64,000 bases of DNA from Bog-756 sp049517675 (GCA_049517675.1 JBEKRV010000005.1:1-64000); one strand, 5' to 3'; positions 6,826 through 15,292 are shown, counted from the stretch's first letter. Numbers and translations: made by a program. Notes: generated from the letters alone by a model not told the origin.

Positions 6826-9462
6826 TCAGATGATCCCGACGATGGGCATCGGTGGCTCGGTCACGCTCCCGTAGAAGGGCGCGTCGCCGAAGGCGAAGAC
6901 GCCCCCGTCCGACCCGGCCAGCCAGTACCCCTGGCCGTCCGCACTCGGGGTGATCCCGACGATGGGAGCGTTCAGGTCGACGTAGCGGAGGCTGCCCTCG
7001 TAGGTGGCGTCGCCGAACGGGAAGACCGCGCCGGCCCTGGTCACCATCCAGTACCCGTCGCCGTCGCTGGTCGCGGCGATGCCGACGACTGGGTCCGCCG
7101 ACGGCCTCCCCCCGGTCGAGCCGTGGAATCCGGCGTCCCCGAAGGCGAACACGCCGCCGTCTGCGGCCACCAGCCAATAGCCGCGGCCGTCGACGGTGGC
7201 GGCCATGCCCACGATCGGCTGGACGAGGTCCAGGTTCCCGGTCGAGCCGTAGAACCCGGCGTCGCCGAAGGCGAAGATGCCCCCGTCGGCGGCGACCTCC
7301 CAGTAGCCCCCGCCGTCAGGGGTCGCCGCCATTCCCACGATCGGCTGGTTGAGCGGCCGTCCGCCCATCGACCCCTCGAACCGGGCTGCACCGAACGCGA
7401 AGATCCCGCCGTCGGTGGCCACCATCCAGTAACCGTCGTGGAATGGGGTGTAGGCCGCGCCCACGACGGGCGCGTCGAGCGATTGGCCGGCCATCGACCC
7501 GAAGAAGGACTTCTCGACGCCGTCGACCGCCGGGACCGGACCGACCGGCGTGATCGAGCCGTCGGACCCGAGCACCGCGTACCCGGTCGAGGGACCGACC
7601 AGGGTCAGCGTGCCGGGCGGTCCGGCGACGAAGACGTAGTTGGCCGCCCGGAGGGTCCCCACCGTGCACGTGATGGCGTAGCTGCCCCGGAACGACGACG
7701 GGTTCGCCGAGGTCGTGCACGCGGCCGACCCGGACACCACCGATTGCGTATCGCCGTTATCGAACCCGGTGAGGTGGTAGCCGAAGGGCGGCAACGAGGC
7801 CCCGACCGTGCCGGTGGCCGGGTCGGGGACGACCTCGAGAACGGCCGGCGCCACCGGGAACGTCGCTGTCGCGGTGGCCGGGTAGTAGGCGAACGACCCG
7901 ACCTGCGTCGCCGCCAGCGAGCACGTCCCCGCCCCGACCAGGTACAGGTGCTCGAGGGATCCCGTGCACGAGCCCGACGTCGTCCCGGACACGGCCAGCC
8001 CCGAGCTCGCCGTCGGCGCCACGTCCACCGGTGGGTCGCCGTAGGTCGGCGACGGCAGCGTCGGGAACGTGACGGTCTGGTCCGCCCGGGTCACCAGGAA
8101 GGCCGACGTGGCGTCGGGTCCGGCGAACAGACCGGTGGCCAACGTCCCCGGGGGAAGGCTCGCCATCGACGCCGGGGGGACCGCGTTGATGCCCGGCGTG
8201 CCGTCGCCGAGCTGGCCGTAGAAGTCGCCGCCCCACACCCAGGCGACACCGATCGAGGTGAGGGCGTACGACGTGTACTGGCCGGCGGTGATCGAGACGA
8301 AGGACGTCGTGGGCGGCAGGCCGGTGGGCTGGACGGGAACGTCGCTGTCGACGGGGAGGGAGCCGACGAGCGACGAGGCCAGCTGACCGAAGACGTCCGA
8401 CCCCCAGGCGAAGACCAGTCCGGTGTCGGAGAGGGCGAGGCTGTGGGAGCCCCCGGCGGCGATGCTCGAGATCGTCGTCCCGGACGGGATGGACACCTCG
8501 ACCGGCGTGAGCGAGTCGACGTCGGTGCCGTCGCCGAGCTGGCCCGACGCGTCGAAGCCCCAGGCGTAGACCTGACCGTCGCTGGCCAGGGCCAGGCTGT
8601 GCCCGGTGCCGGCGGCGATGGCGGTGAACGTCACACCGGCCGGGGTCGCCACCACCACCGGCGCGTCGACGGATGTCGTCGACCCGTCGCCGAGCTGGCC
8701 GTGGGAGTTCGCTCCCCACGCGTAGACCGTCCCCGTCGACGAGAGGGCGAGGCTGTGGTCTCCTCCGGCGGCGACCGCGGTGAACGTCACACCGGCCGGG
8801 GCCGCCACCGCCACCGGCGTCTCGGTGGCCTGCGTCGTGCCGTCGCCCAGCTGGCCGAACAGGTTGGCTCCCCAGGCGAACACCTCGCCGCCCGACGTGA
8901 GGGCGAGGGAGTGGCCGCTCCCGGCGGCCACCGCGGTGAACGTCCCCGACGGCAGGTCGACCGTGACGGGTGTGGTGGCGCCCGTGGTCGAACCGTCGCC
9001 GAGCTGGCCGACACCGTTCGACCCCCACGAGTACACCCGGCCGGACGTGGCCAGGCCGACGGTGAACGAGCCGCCCGCCGCCACCGACGAGAACGACACC
9101 CCGGCGGGGGCGTCGACCGCGGTCGGCAGGGCGACGCCGGTCTCGGTACCGCCGCCGACCGAGCCGACGCCCACCTGCCCCGAGTCGTTGTCGCCCCAGC
9201 CGTAGAGCTCACGGGAGGGCAGTGCCGACCCGGACTCGAGCTCCGCCCCCGAGCGGTGACGGGACGAGTGGGCCGTCGACGTCCGTCCCGGATGGACGGC
9301 CGCAACCACACCAACGGCGACGCCGGTCACCACCAGGACCAGGGTGAGAACGCGCATCCGGGTCGTGGCCGGGTCCACTGTCCGGGTGGTCGCCCGCGCA
9401 CCCCGCGCCGGGCACACGTCGGCCCCCGCCGCTCCGGTCCGTTGTGCCTCGGGTTGCCCCAC
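6826..9462 (-). CDS. Secreted RCC1-repeat / beta-propeller protein
   Basis: The 878-residue protein starts at a GTG with AGGGG 5 nt upstream, and has a hydrophobic segment (VLTLVLVVTGVAVGVVAAV) acting as signal or anchor. Residues ~80-440 contain about seven RCC1 repeats of ~50 residues (VYAWGxNxxGQLGDGS, VAAGxxHSLALxxxG). A middle region (~440-600) resembles MBG/Ig-like beta domains (TFPTLPSPTYGDPPVD). The C-terminal ~230 residues contain a second repeat type of ~45 residues, GYWxVAxDGGIFAFGDAxFYGS, repeated about five times, a motif often seen in large secreted proteins of environmental actinobacteria. It is probably an extracellular binding or scaffold protein. It is flanked by two GH26-like genes on the same strand, suggesting a joint role at the cell surface. 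No catalytic motif is visible. Confidence 0.85.
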   Translation of the reverse strand: MGQPEAQRTGAAGADVCPARGARATTRTVDPATTRMRVLTLVLVVTGVAVGVVAAVHPGRTSTAHSSRHRSGAELESGSALPSRELYGWGDNDSGQVGVGSVGGGTETGVALPTAVDAPAGVSFSSVAAGGSFTVGLATSGRVYSWGSNGVGQLGDGSTTGATTPVTVDLPSGTFTAVAAGSGHSLALTSGGEVFAWGANLFGQLGDGTTQATETPVAVAAPAGVTFTAVAAGGDHSLALSSTGTVYAWGANSHGQLGDGSTTSVDAPVVVATPAGVTFTAIAAGTGHSLALASDGQVYAWGFDASGQLGDGTDVDSLTPVEVSIPSGTTISSIAAGGSHSLALSDTGLVFAWGSDVFGQLASSLVGSLPVDSDVPVQPTGLPPTTSFVSITAGQYTSYALTSIGVAWVWGGDFYGQLGDGTPGINAVPPASMASLPPGTLATGLFAGPDATSAFLVTRADQTVTFPTLPSPTYGDPPVDVAPTASSGLAVSGTTSGSCTGSLEHLYLVGAGTCSLAATQVGSFAYYPATATATFPVAPAVLEVVPDPATGTVGASLPPFGYHLTGFDNGDTQSVVSGSAACTTSANPSSFRGSYAITCTVGTLRAANYVFVAGPPGTLTLVGPSTGYAVLGSDGSITPVGPVPAVDGVEKSFFGSMAGQSLDAPVVGAAYTPFHDGYWMVATDGGIFAFGAARFEGSMGGRPLNQPIVGMAATPDGGGYWEVAADGGIFAFGDAGFYGSTGNLDLVQPIVGMAATVDGRGYWLVAADGGVFAFGDAGFHGSTGGRPSADPVVGIAATSDGDGYWMVTRAGAVFPFGDATYEGSLRYVDLNAPIVGITPSADGQGYWLAGSDGGVFAFGDAPFYGSVTEPPMPIVGII

Positions 9463-9576
9463 GTATCCCCCTGCCCGGGAAGCTCGATGTGAAGTGGATT
9501 CGGTCGCCTTCCGGCGATGGCGTCACACCGGAGAAGCCGGTCGCCGGTGAGCCGGCACTGGTTACTACGTACAGTG

Positions 9577-9605
9577 ATATTAGCACTACTTTACGTGACT
9601 GTCCT
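9577..9605 (-). promoter_or_regulatory. Candidate promoter of the RCC1-repeat gene
   Basis: On the minus strand AGGACA (9605-9600) and TAATAT (9582-9577) are separated by 17 bp, each matching the sigma-70 consensus at 4 of 6 positions. They lie in an AT-rich island (9555-9600) inside very GC-rich DNA and about 115 bp upstream of the GTG start at 9462. Unverified; the island itself is the better evidence. Confidence 0.4.
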
Positions 9606-9686
9606 CCCGGCAGGTGTCGACAGGTGGCCCCGGGGGCCGTTGGCCCGGCCCGCCGACGTGCCGTCCCGTCTCCCGGCGGTGGCGCG

Positions 9687-10724
9687 TTACGGGGCGAAGT
9701 AGGGGTCGCGGGCGAGCCCCACGAACGCCTGGAAACCGGCCGGGGTCAACGTCCAGGAGCCCAGGGGTCCCGCGGCATCGAAGTAGACGACCGCCTTGAA
9801 CCCCGGGAGCGCCGGCATGTCGGTCCCGATGCTGTCGATGTACGCGGGCTGGGCCGCGCCGCTCGATCCCGTCTCGGCCACCATCATCGGCTTCCCGAGG
9901 CCCTCCCACTGCTGGTAGAAGGATCCGAACAGCGTGGCGAAGGACTGGAGGCCGTCCCGGTCGTAGCCGTCGACGCCGATCCAGTCGACCTCGGATGCAC
10001 CGGGGAAGTACGGCGCAGGATCCACCCCGGTGAGCGCCGGGCACCACACGAAGCTCACGTTGGCCGCGCCGGTGCTCGTGAAGATCGAGCGGATGTGGTC
10101 CCATGCGGTGGTGAAGCCGGTCGGGCCACCGACCTGGGGATGTATCCGCACCAGGTTCATCTCCCAGCACCACCGGAGCAGGACCGGGCCTCCGTACTCC
10201 TTGAGGGCGGTCGCGAACGCCGTGATCTGCGCGTCGTAGATGCCTTCCGCCACCTCCGGCCCGTCCGGCGCGCACCCCCAGTCGAGGAGTGGGATCGAAC
10301 CGCCCTCGGCGATGGCGCGTAGGTCCGCGACCGGGGCCGGTTCGTTCCAGCCCAGGTACAGGTGGAGGATGCCGAGGGGCCGGCCGGCGGCGGGACGGAC
10401 GGCGGACGCGGCCTGCTGCTCGCCGGCGAACGACCCACGTCCGTCAGGTGACGGGTTGAGCCAGGCGCCCAGGTAGGCCCCCGTAGCGGGGACGGCGGGC
10501 GGGGCCGACGTCCCGCTCCCGGTTGTCGACGGGGTCGACGAGGGTGATGTGCCGCTCGCGGTGGACGGGGGCGGATTCGTCGTCGCGGCCGCCCCGCAAC
10601 CGGCGATCCCGCCGCCGGCCAGGACGACCACGATCAGGACGCCGCCGAGACGGGCCCTCGAGACGCCCGGGGTCCGACGGCTGCGGGAGGCGGGCGGAAC
10701 CGACACGGGGCGATGCTTGCACAT
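9687..10724 (-). CDS. GH26-like lipoprotein glycosidase (paralogue 2)
   Basis: The 345-residue protein has a lipoprotein signal: a basic N terminus, a hydrophobic core and the lipobox IAGC with Cys43. A Ser/Thr/Pro linker (~45-80) leads into the catalytic domain. The acid/base motif RWCWEMN places Glu188, and MVAETG places the nucleophile candidate Glu284. The domain aligns along its length with the protein at 5557-6801 (shared YLGA, WEMN, FVWCP, WDGYDR-like and DPYF elements). It is therefore a paralogue, but is tethered to the membrane by lipid instead of a helix. ATG 10724 was chosen because it gives a proper lipoprotein signal. The frame stays open upstream into the 33-bp repeat, where it would add meaningless repeated residues. 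The upstream region is shared with the divergent SDR gene. Confidence 0.78.
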   Translation of the reverse strand: MCKHRPVSVPPASRSRRTPGVSRARLGGVLIVVVLAGGGIAGCGAAATTNPPPSTASGTSPSSTPSTTGSGTSAPPAVPATGAYLGAWLNPSPDGRGSFAGEQQAASAVRPAAGRPLGILHLYLGWNEPAPVADLRAIAEGGSIPLLDWGCAPDGPEVAEGIYDAQITAFATALKEYGGPVLLRWCWEMNLVRIHPQVGGPTGFTTAWDHIRSIFTSTGAANVSFVWCPALTGVDPAPYFPGASEVDWIGVDGYDRDGLQSFATLFGSFYQQWEGLGKPMMVAETGSSGAAQPAYIDSIGTDMPALPGFKAVVYFDAAGPLGSWTLTPAGFQAFVGLARDPYFAP

Positions 10725-10758
10725 GCTGGCACCCGCGGCGGTGCGGCCCCCCGGCGCC

Positions 10759-10889
10759 GACCTCCGTCCCGACGGACCGTGGTGGGTAGCCGACCTCCGT
10801 CCCGACGGACCGTGGTGGGTAGCCGACCTCCGTCCCGACGGACCGTGGTGGGTAGCCGACCTCCGTCCCGACGGACCGTGGTGGGTAGG
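10759..10889. repeat. 33-bp tandem repeat, four nearly identical copies, in a divergent promoter region
   Basis: Copies begin at 10759, 10792, 10825 and 10858 with GACCTCCGTCCCGACGG followed by accgtggtgggtag. The first three are identical over the full unit and the fourth diverges in its last few bases, where it supplies the AGGA in front of the GTG at 10900. The array fills almost all of the 175 bp between the divergent GH26-like lipoprotein gene (10724) and the SDR gene (10900). Any promoters must therefore lie inside or across it. Confidence 0.9.
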
Positions 10890-10899
10890 ATCCTCCCCC

Positions 10900-11817
10900 G
10901 TGACTCCGCCCGGCCTCCCCCAGCCCCCGCCCATCGGAGCGTCGGCGCTTCCCGCCGGCACCTACGACGGTCAGGTGGTGATGGTCACCGGTGGCGGCAC
11001 GGGACTCGGCAAGTCGATCGCCACCGAGTTCGGGAGGCTCGGCGCGTCGGTCGCCGTCGTGAGCCGCGACGGGGGCCACCGCGCCGCGGGCATCACCGCG
11101 GTCGAGGCGGCCGGCGGCCGCGCCCTCGGGGTGGCCTGCGACATCAGGGACGCCGAAGCCGTCACGGCCGCATTCGACGCGGTCGAGTCGGGACTCGGAC
11201 CGATCGATGCCCTGATCAACAATGCGGCGGGCAACTTCCCGGTGCCGGCGGAGGACATGAGCCCGAATGCCTGGCGGACCGTGGTCGACATCGTGCTCAA
11301 CGGGACCTACCTGTGCTCGAGGGAGTTCGCCCGGCGCCTCATCCCCGCCGGGCGCGACGGGTCGATCGTGAACGTGGGTGCCTCGTACGCCTGGACGGGC
11401 GGGCCCGGCTTCGCCCACTCGGCTGCGGCCAAGGCCGGAGTGAAGAACCTGGTCGAGACCCTCTCGGTCGAATGGGCCCCCTACGGCATCCGGGTGAACG
11501 GCCTGGTGCCCGGGCTCATGCCGCACGAGGACGAGGTGGCCGCCATCGCCGCAGTCCCCGGGAAGTACGAAGGCCAGGACGACCGGGTGCCGGCCGGCCG
11601 GGTCGGCTATCCCCGGGAGCTGGCGTGGGCGGCCACCTACCTGTGCTCGCCCTACGCCTCCTACATCAGCGGGCACTCGCTGGTGGTGGACGGGGCGAAC
11701 TGGCAGCGTCGCCACACGGTCCAGCCTCCGTTCACCCCGATACGGGAGCAGTTGGGGCGCGGCCCATTCGGCGAGCCCGCCGCCCGTCCCCATCCGGACG
11801 CTCGGCCTTCGTCCTGA
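10900..11817 (+). CDS. SDR oxidoreductase, 2,4-dienoyl-CoA reductase (DECR/FadH) type
   Basis: The 305-residue product has a classical SDR Rossmann fold with cofactor motif TGGGTGLG (residues 30-37), NNAAGNF (107-113) and a SVEWAPYGIRVN segment before the substrate loop. The usual active-site YxxxK is replaced by HSAAAKAGV, with Lys178 kept and Ser at the Tyr position. That substitution plus NNAAGNF is typical of mammalian and Bacillus-type 2,4-dienoyl-CoA reductases, which act on unsaturated acyl-CoA during beta-oxidation. The GTG start at 10900 has AGGA about 9 nt upstream, the latter provided by the last copy of the 33-bp repeat. A perfect hairpin follows the stop. Other acyl-CoA substrates are possible. 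Confidence 0.8.
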   Translation: MTPPGLPQPPPIGASALPAGTYDGQVVMVTGGGTGLGKSIATEFGRLGASVAVVSRDGGHRAAGITAVEAAGGRALGVACDIRDAEAVTAAFDAVESGLGPIDALINNAAGNFPVPAEDMSPNAWRTVVDIVLNGTYLCSREFARRLIPAGRDGSIVNVGASYAWTGGPGFAHSAAAKAGVKNLVETLSVEWAPYGIRVNGLVPGLMPHEDEVAAIAAVPGKYEGQDDRVPAGRVGYPRELAWAATYLCSPYASYISGHSLVVDGANWQRRHTVQPPFTPIREQLGRGPFGEPAARPHPDARPSS

Positions 11818-11824
11818 CCCCGCC

Positions 11825-11857
11825 CCGTCAGGGGTCGCGATGGCGGGCCCCTGACGG
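11825..11857 (+). terminator. Perfect 10-bp inverted repeat after the SDR gene
   Basis: CCGTCAGGGG (11825-11834) and CCCCTGACGG (11848-11857) form a perfect stem with a 13-nt loop, starting 8 nt after the SDR stop codon. There is no T-tract, as is common for actinobacterial terminators. Confidence 0.6.
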
Positions 11858-12117
11858 CGGACGTGGACGGTACCGGTGGCGCCGGGCACCGGGCACTGGG
11901 CACTGGGCGGCATGCTCGCGGCCAGGTCAGTGTAGAACGGGGAGGTACGTCGGAACTGCCCCAACCGACCGCGGCGAAGCCGGCGAACACGTTGACCACG
12001 TTGACCACGTTGACCTCGCCGACTGCGGCGACTGCGGCGGCTGCGATGACCACGATGACCGCTGCCAGCGCGAAGACCACTGCGAACAAGAAGACCACGA
12101 CGACCACGGAGGCGACA
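11858..12117. other. Intergenic region with 9-bp tandem repeat ahead of the aldo/keto reductase
   Basis: The region contains a run of ACGTTGACC-type 9-mers (about 11990-12018), then gactgcggc and gatgaccac doublets. The upstream frame of the aldo/keto reductase is open across it as Thr/Ala-rich sequence. An extended start seems unlikely because a strong GGAGG sits just before ATG 12118. The patch cagtgtagaacgggg at 11927-11942 could contain a promoter but was not resolved. Confidence 0.45.
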
Positions 12118-13038
12118 ATGTCCGACATCCACACCGGCACCGAGACCACGACCACCCGCACCCCGAAGCCTGTCCGCTCCAGCGGGACCTTCACGCTGGG
12201 TGCGGGCTCGCCGGGGCCCACCACGGTCCACCGACTCGGATTCGGTGCCATGCAGATCACCGGTCCCGGCGTCTGGGGTGAGCCCGTGGACCGGGACGAG
12301 TGCATCCGGGTGCTGCGCCGGGCCGTCGACATGGGCGTCGACCTGATCGACACCGCCGACTCCTACGGCCCCGAGGTGAGCGAACGACTCATCTTCGAGG
12401 CACTCCACCCCTACCCGGACGGACTGGTCATCGCCACCAAGGCCGGTCTCACCCGTCAGGGCCCCGGGCAGTGGCTTCCCGTCGGGCGTCCCGAGTACCT
12501 CCGCCAACAGTGCGAGCTCAGCCTGCGACGGCTCGGCCTCGAACGGATCGACCTGTTCCAACTCCATCGCATCGACGCCAAGGTCCCGGCCGACGAGCAG
12601 TTCGGGCTGCTCGCCGATCTGGTCAGCGAAGGCAAGGTTGCCCACGTGGGGCTGTCCCAGGTGTCGGTGGCCGAGCTGGAGGTCGCCCGCACGGTCGTCC
12701 CCGTCGTGTCGGTCCAGAACCTGTTCAACCTGACCAACCGCACCTCGGCCGACGTTCTGGCCCACTGCCAGTCGCAAGGGATCGGATTCATCCCGTGGTT
12801 TCCGGTCGCGTCGGGAGCACTGACCGGGCCAGACACCGCGATGGGGTCCATCGTCGCCGAGACCGGGGCCACGCCGACCCAGGTCGCCCTGGCCTGGCTG
12901 CTCCACCACTCGCCGGTCCTCCTGCCGATCCCGGGCACCAAGTCGGTCCCCCATGTCGAGGAGAACTGCGAGGCGGCCACACTGCAGCTCACCGCATCAC
13001 AGATGGCCGCGCTCGACGCCATCCACGAAGCGTCCTAG
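12118..13038 (+). CDS. Aldo/keto reductase
   Basis: The 306-residue protein is a TIM-barrel NADPH oxidoreductase. The catalytic tetrad is visible: Asp and Tyr in LIDTADSYG, Lys in IATKAG, and His in LFQLHRID. The C-terminal PIPGTKSVPHVEEN is the usual NADPH-phosphate-binding loop of the AKR superfamily, here closest in style to YdhF/Tas-like bacterial AKRs. The start is well supported by GGAGG 6 nt before the ATG. It follows the SDR gene on the same strand but behind a hairpin, so separate transcription is likely. The substrate is unknown. Confidence 0.88.
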   Translation: MSDIHTGTETTTTRTPKPVRSSGTFTLGAGSPGPTTVHRLGFGAMQITGPGVWGEPVDRDECIRVLRRAVDMGVDLIDTADSYGPEVSERLIFEALHPYPDGLVIATKAGLTRQGPGQWLPVGRPEYLRQQCELSLRRLGLERIDLFQLHRIDAKVPADEQFGLLADLVSEGKVAHVGLSQVSVAELEVARTVVPVVSVQNLFNLTNRTSADVLAHCQSQGIGFIPWFPVASGALTGPDTAMGSIVAETGATPTQVALAWLLHHSPVLLPIPGTKSVPHVEENCEAATLQLTASQMAALDAIHEAS

Positions 13039-13139
13039 AGCGGAGGGCGGAAGGCCCCGGGGAGGCTGGAAGTCCCCAGGCGGAGAGCTGAGGCCCCGAG
13101 TGCGGAGGACCGACGACCCATGGTCGACCCGAGCCCCGG

Positions 13140-14384
13140 CTACCGACCCCCGAATACCACCGGCGCAGACTTCACCCCGGCGATCACCGGCGAGGCGGTC
13201 CGCACCACGGGACCCACCGCCTCCACCGAGCCGAACCGGGCCAGGAGCTCCTCGACCAGGATCCGACCTTCGACGCGGGCCAGGACGGCACCGATACAGA
13301 AGTGGGCGCCGAATCCGAATGCAACGTGGGGATTGGGGTCGCGCGCCGGATCGAAGGCCGAGGCGGCGGGACCGAACACCGACTCGTCCCTGTTGGCCGA
13401 CGCATAGAGCATGAGCACCGGTTCGCCGGCACCCAGCGACCGTCCGCCCAGCTCGACGGGGCGGGTGGTCGTGCGCATGAAGGCGACCACCGGCGTGGTC
13501 CACCGCAACATTTCCTCGACGGCCAGTGGCAGCGCACGGTTGGCGCCGGCGTCGGCCCGCCGGGCCAGTTCTTCCCACGCCCCCGGTGTGTCGGCGAACC
13601 CGACGAGCCCACCGGACATCATGTTGCGGGTGGTCTCATTGCCGGCCACGAGCAGCTGGACCAGGAACATCCCGAGTTCGGCGTCGGTGAGCCGGTCCCC
13701 GTCGACCTCGGCCGCACCCAGTTCCGAGATGATGTCGTCCCTCGGTGCCACCCGTCGATCGGCGGCCGCCTCGAGCAGGTAGGTGACCATCTCCGCGCTG
13801 AGTCGTGACCGTTCCTCCTCCGGCCAGTCGGTGGCTCCCGGGATGACCGCCTCGGACCACCGGAAGAACCTCGGCCACTCGTCCTCGGGCACACCGAGCA
13901 GGTCGCTGATGACCTGGAGCGGCAGCGGTACGGCCAGATCGGCGACCACGTCGACCGGTACCCCGGGCTCGATGCGGTCGACCAGTGCCCGGGCCCGCCG
14001 GCGGATCCCGTCCTCGAGGGCCCGCATGTACGACGGCCGGAACCCGGGCTGGACGAGCGTCCGGTAGCGGGTGTGGTCCGGCGGGTCCGTGTGCATCATG
14101 GTCGGCGGCGACGGGTACTCGGCGCCGATCTCGAAGGTCATGATCCCCTTCGAGGAGCAGAACGTCTCCGGGTCCCTGGACACGGCCACCACTTCTGCGT
14201 GGCGGCTCAGCATCCACAGGCCGAGGGAGTCGTTCCTCGCCACCGGGGCCTCGGCCCGCAGCCGCGCGTAGAGGGGAAAGGGGTCGCCGGCATAGAACGT
14301 CGGGTCGAGCAGTGGGGCGGTCAGCACGGTCTCGTCGACCACATCGGACCCGGCTCCGGCGGTCGCGGCCGCGTCTCCCGTCAT
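13140..14384 (-). CDS. Cytochrome P450
   Basis: The 414-residue soluble bacterial P450 carries the I-helix oxygen-activation motif AGNETT (247-252), the K-helix E-x-x-R (Glu291-Arg294) and the haem-binding loop FGFGAHFCIG with the axial Cys363. The MHTDPPDHTRYR segment is typical of actinobacterial P450s that hydroxylate lipids, sterols or terpenoids. It needs ferredoxin and reductase partners, none of which are adjacent. Its ATG overlaps the stop codon of a small upstream ORF (ATGA at 14384-14381), so translation is probably coupled. The substrate is not predictable from sequence. Confidence 0.92.
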   Translation of the reverse strand: MTGDAAATAGAGSDVVDETVLTAPLLDPTFYAGDPFPLYARLRAEAPVARNDSLGLWMLSRHAEVVAVSRDPETFCSSKGIMTFEIGAEYPSPPTMMHTDPPDHTRYRTLVQPGFRPSYMRALEDGIRRRARALVDRIEPGVPVDVVADLAVPLPLQVISDLLGVPEDEWPRFFRWSEAVIPGATDWPEEERSRLSAEMVTYLLEAAADRRVAPRDDIISELGAAEVDGDRLTDAELGMFLVQLLVAGNETTRNMMSGGLVGFADTPGAWEELARRADAGANRALPLAVEEMLRWTTPVVAFMRTTTRPVELGGRSLGAGEPVLMLYASANRDESVFGPAASAFDPARDPNPHVAFGFGAHFCIGAVLARVEGRILVEELLARFGSVEAVGPVVRTASPVIAGVKSAPVVFGGR

Positions 14385-14629
14385 CGGGTGCGACCGGAGC
14401 AGACGGGCAGCGCGGGGCCCCGGGACACGGCCGCCGTCCCGTTGGCGGCCAGGGTGCCGATGCCGCCGGCCACGGACCCGGCCGACGCGTCCGGTGCGGA
14501 TCCGGGGTCGGCATCGAAGGCGACGTCGGGTCCCAGTCCGCGGTCGCGGCCGAGGTGCGGTTCGAACCTCTCCATGACCGCGACGGCCTCGGTCGCCGCG
14601 TCGTCCCCTGGCGCGTCGGGTGTGGTCAT
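14381..14629 (-). CDS. Small hypothetical protein coupled to the P450
   Basis: This is an 82-residue ORF whose stop overlaps the P450 start by 4 bp and whose ATG is preceded by an excellent GGGAGG about 5 nt upstream, the best ribosome binding site in this neighbourhood. The composition is acidic and Ala/Gly-rich with no transmembrane segment and no recognised motif. It has a single Cys near the C terminus (PVCSGRTR). It could be a small partner protein or a leader peptide controlling P450 translation. Support is positional only. Confidence 0.5.
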   Translation of the reverse strand: MTTPDAPGDDAATEAVAVMERFEPHLGRDRGLGPDVAFDADPGSAPDASAGSVAGGIGTLAANGTAAVSRGPALPVCSGRTR

Positions 14630-14698
14630 GTGGGCCTCCCTCCCTGTGTGGTCATCACCCGGATGACGACGATCGCAGCGTGTGCCGCCACCCGGGGA

Positions 14699-15292
14699 TC
14701 AGTACGGACCGATCCGCTGGTCGGGACTGGTGTCGACGACGACCTGCCCGTTGGTGGACACGTACGAGGTCCACTCGGTTCCCGTCCACCAGCGATAGTG
14801 GAAACGCCCGCTCGGGTCCGGCTGCCACGCCGGAGGCGAGATCTCCGAAGGCGCGGCGGCCGGGGGCGGGGCAGCCTGTGGTACGTCGGGCGGGTGCGGG
14901 GCGTCAGGCGCCTGCGCTCCCAGCGGGGGCCCCGGCATCGGCGGTGGCTGGGGCGACGACTCGCCGCCGTCGGCCGGACGGGGATAGGCGGGGAAGTCGC
15001 TCGCCACGCTCCGCCGTGGCACCGGGGGCGGGCGGAGTTGCCCGTTGGCGTCGAGGGCGCCCATCGGCATCCGGTGGCCCCGGCGGACCTCGGCGCGGTG
15101 GGCGACCAGGTACAGGATCAGGCCGACGATGAGGCTCAGGAACCAGAAGAGGGCCCACAGCTCGGAGGGCAGGCCCCAGGGCGTCCGGCCCAGATTCCGC
15201 TTGTCGGCTTCCGACAGGCGGTACCCCACGATCGCCCAGATCACGGCAAGGACCAACAGGAAGATCAACTCGGGGCCACTTGCACTGAACAC
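14699..15292 (-). CDS. DUF2510-domain membrane protein
   Basis: The 197-residue protein has two N-terminal transmembrane helices (FLLVLAVIWAIVGY and LWALFWFLSLIVGLILYLV), a Pro-rich cytoplasmic linker, and a C-terminal DUF2510 box with PAWQPDPSG and YRWWTGTEWT. DUF2510 is a short actinobacterial domain of unknown function usually attached to membrane or secreted proteins. It is divergent from the FAD oxidase gene at 15377, and 69 bp separate it from the small ORF upstream of the P450. Confidence 0.85.
   Translation of the reverse strand: MFSASGPELIFLLVLAVIWAIVGYRLSEADKRNLGRTPWGLPSELWALFWFLSLIVGLILYLVAHRAEVRRGHRMPMGALDANGQLRPPPVPRRSVASDFPAYPRPADGGESSPQPPPMPGPPLGAQAPDAPHPPDVPQAAPPPAAAPSEISPPAWQPDPSGRFHYRWWTGTEWTSYVSTNGQVVVDTSPDQRIGPY

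Noticed and set aside
5483..7177. A 564-codon minus-strand frame overlapping the first GH26-like gene
   Set aside because: It is Arg/Pro-rich and offset from the frame that has WEMN and GETG motifs, so it is a shadow.
10759..10889. CRISPR array
   Set aside because: The 33-bp units are directly abutting with no unique spacers, and no cas gene is nearby.
10725..10961. Extended N terminus of the GH26-like lipoprotein through the 33-bp repeats
   Set aside because: It would bury the lipoprotein signal behind repeated HHGPSGRRSA-like residues; ATG 10724 gives a normal signal.
11863..12117. Extended N terminus of the aldo/keto reductase encoded by the Thr/Ala-rich repeat
   Set aside because: A strong GGAGG sits before ATG 12118, and the extension is pure low complexity not expected in AKRs.
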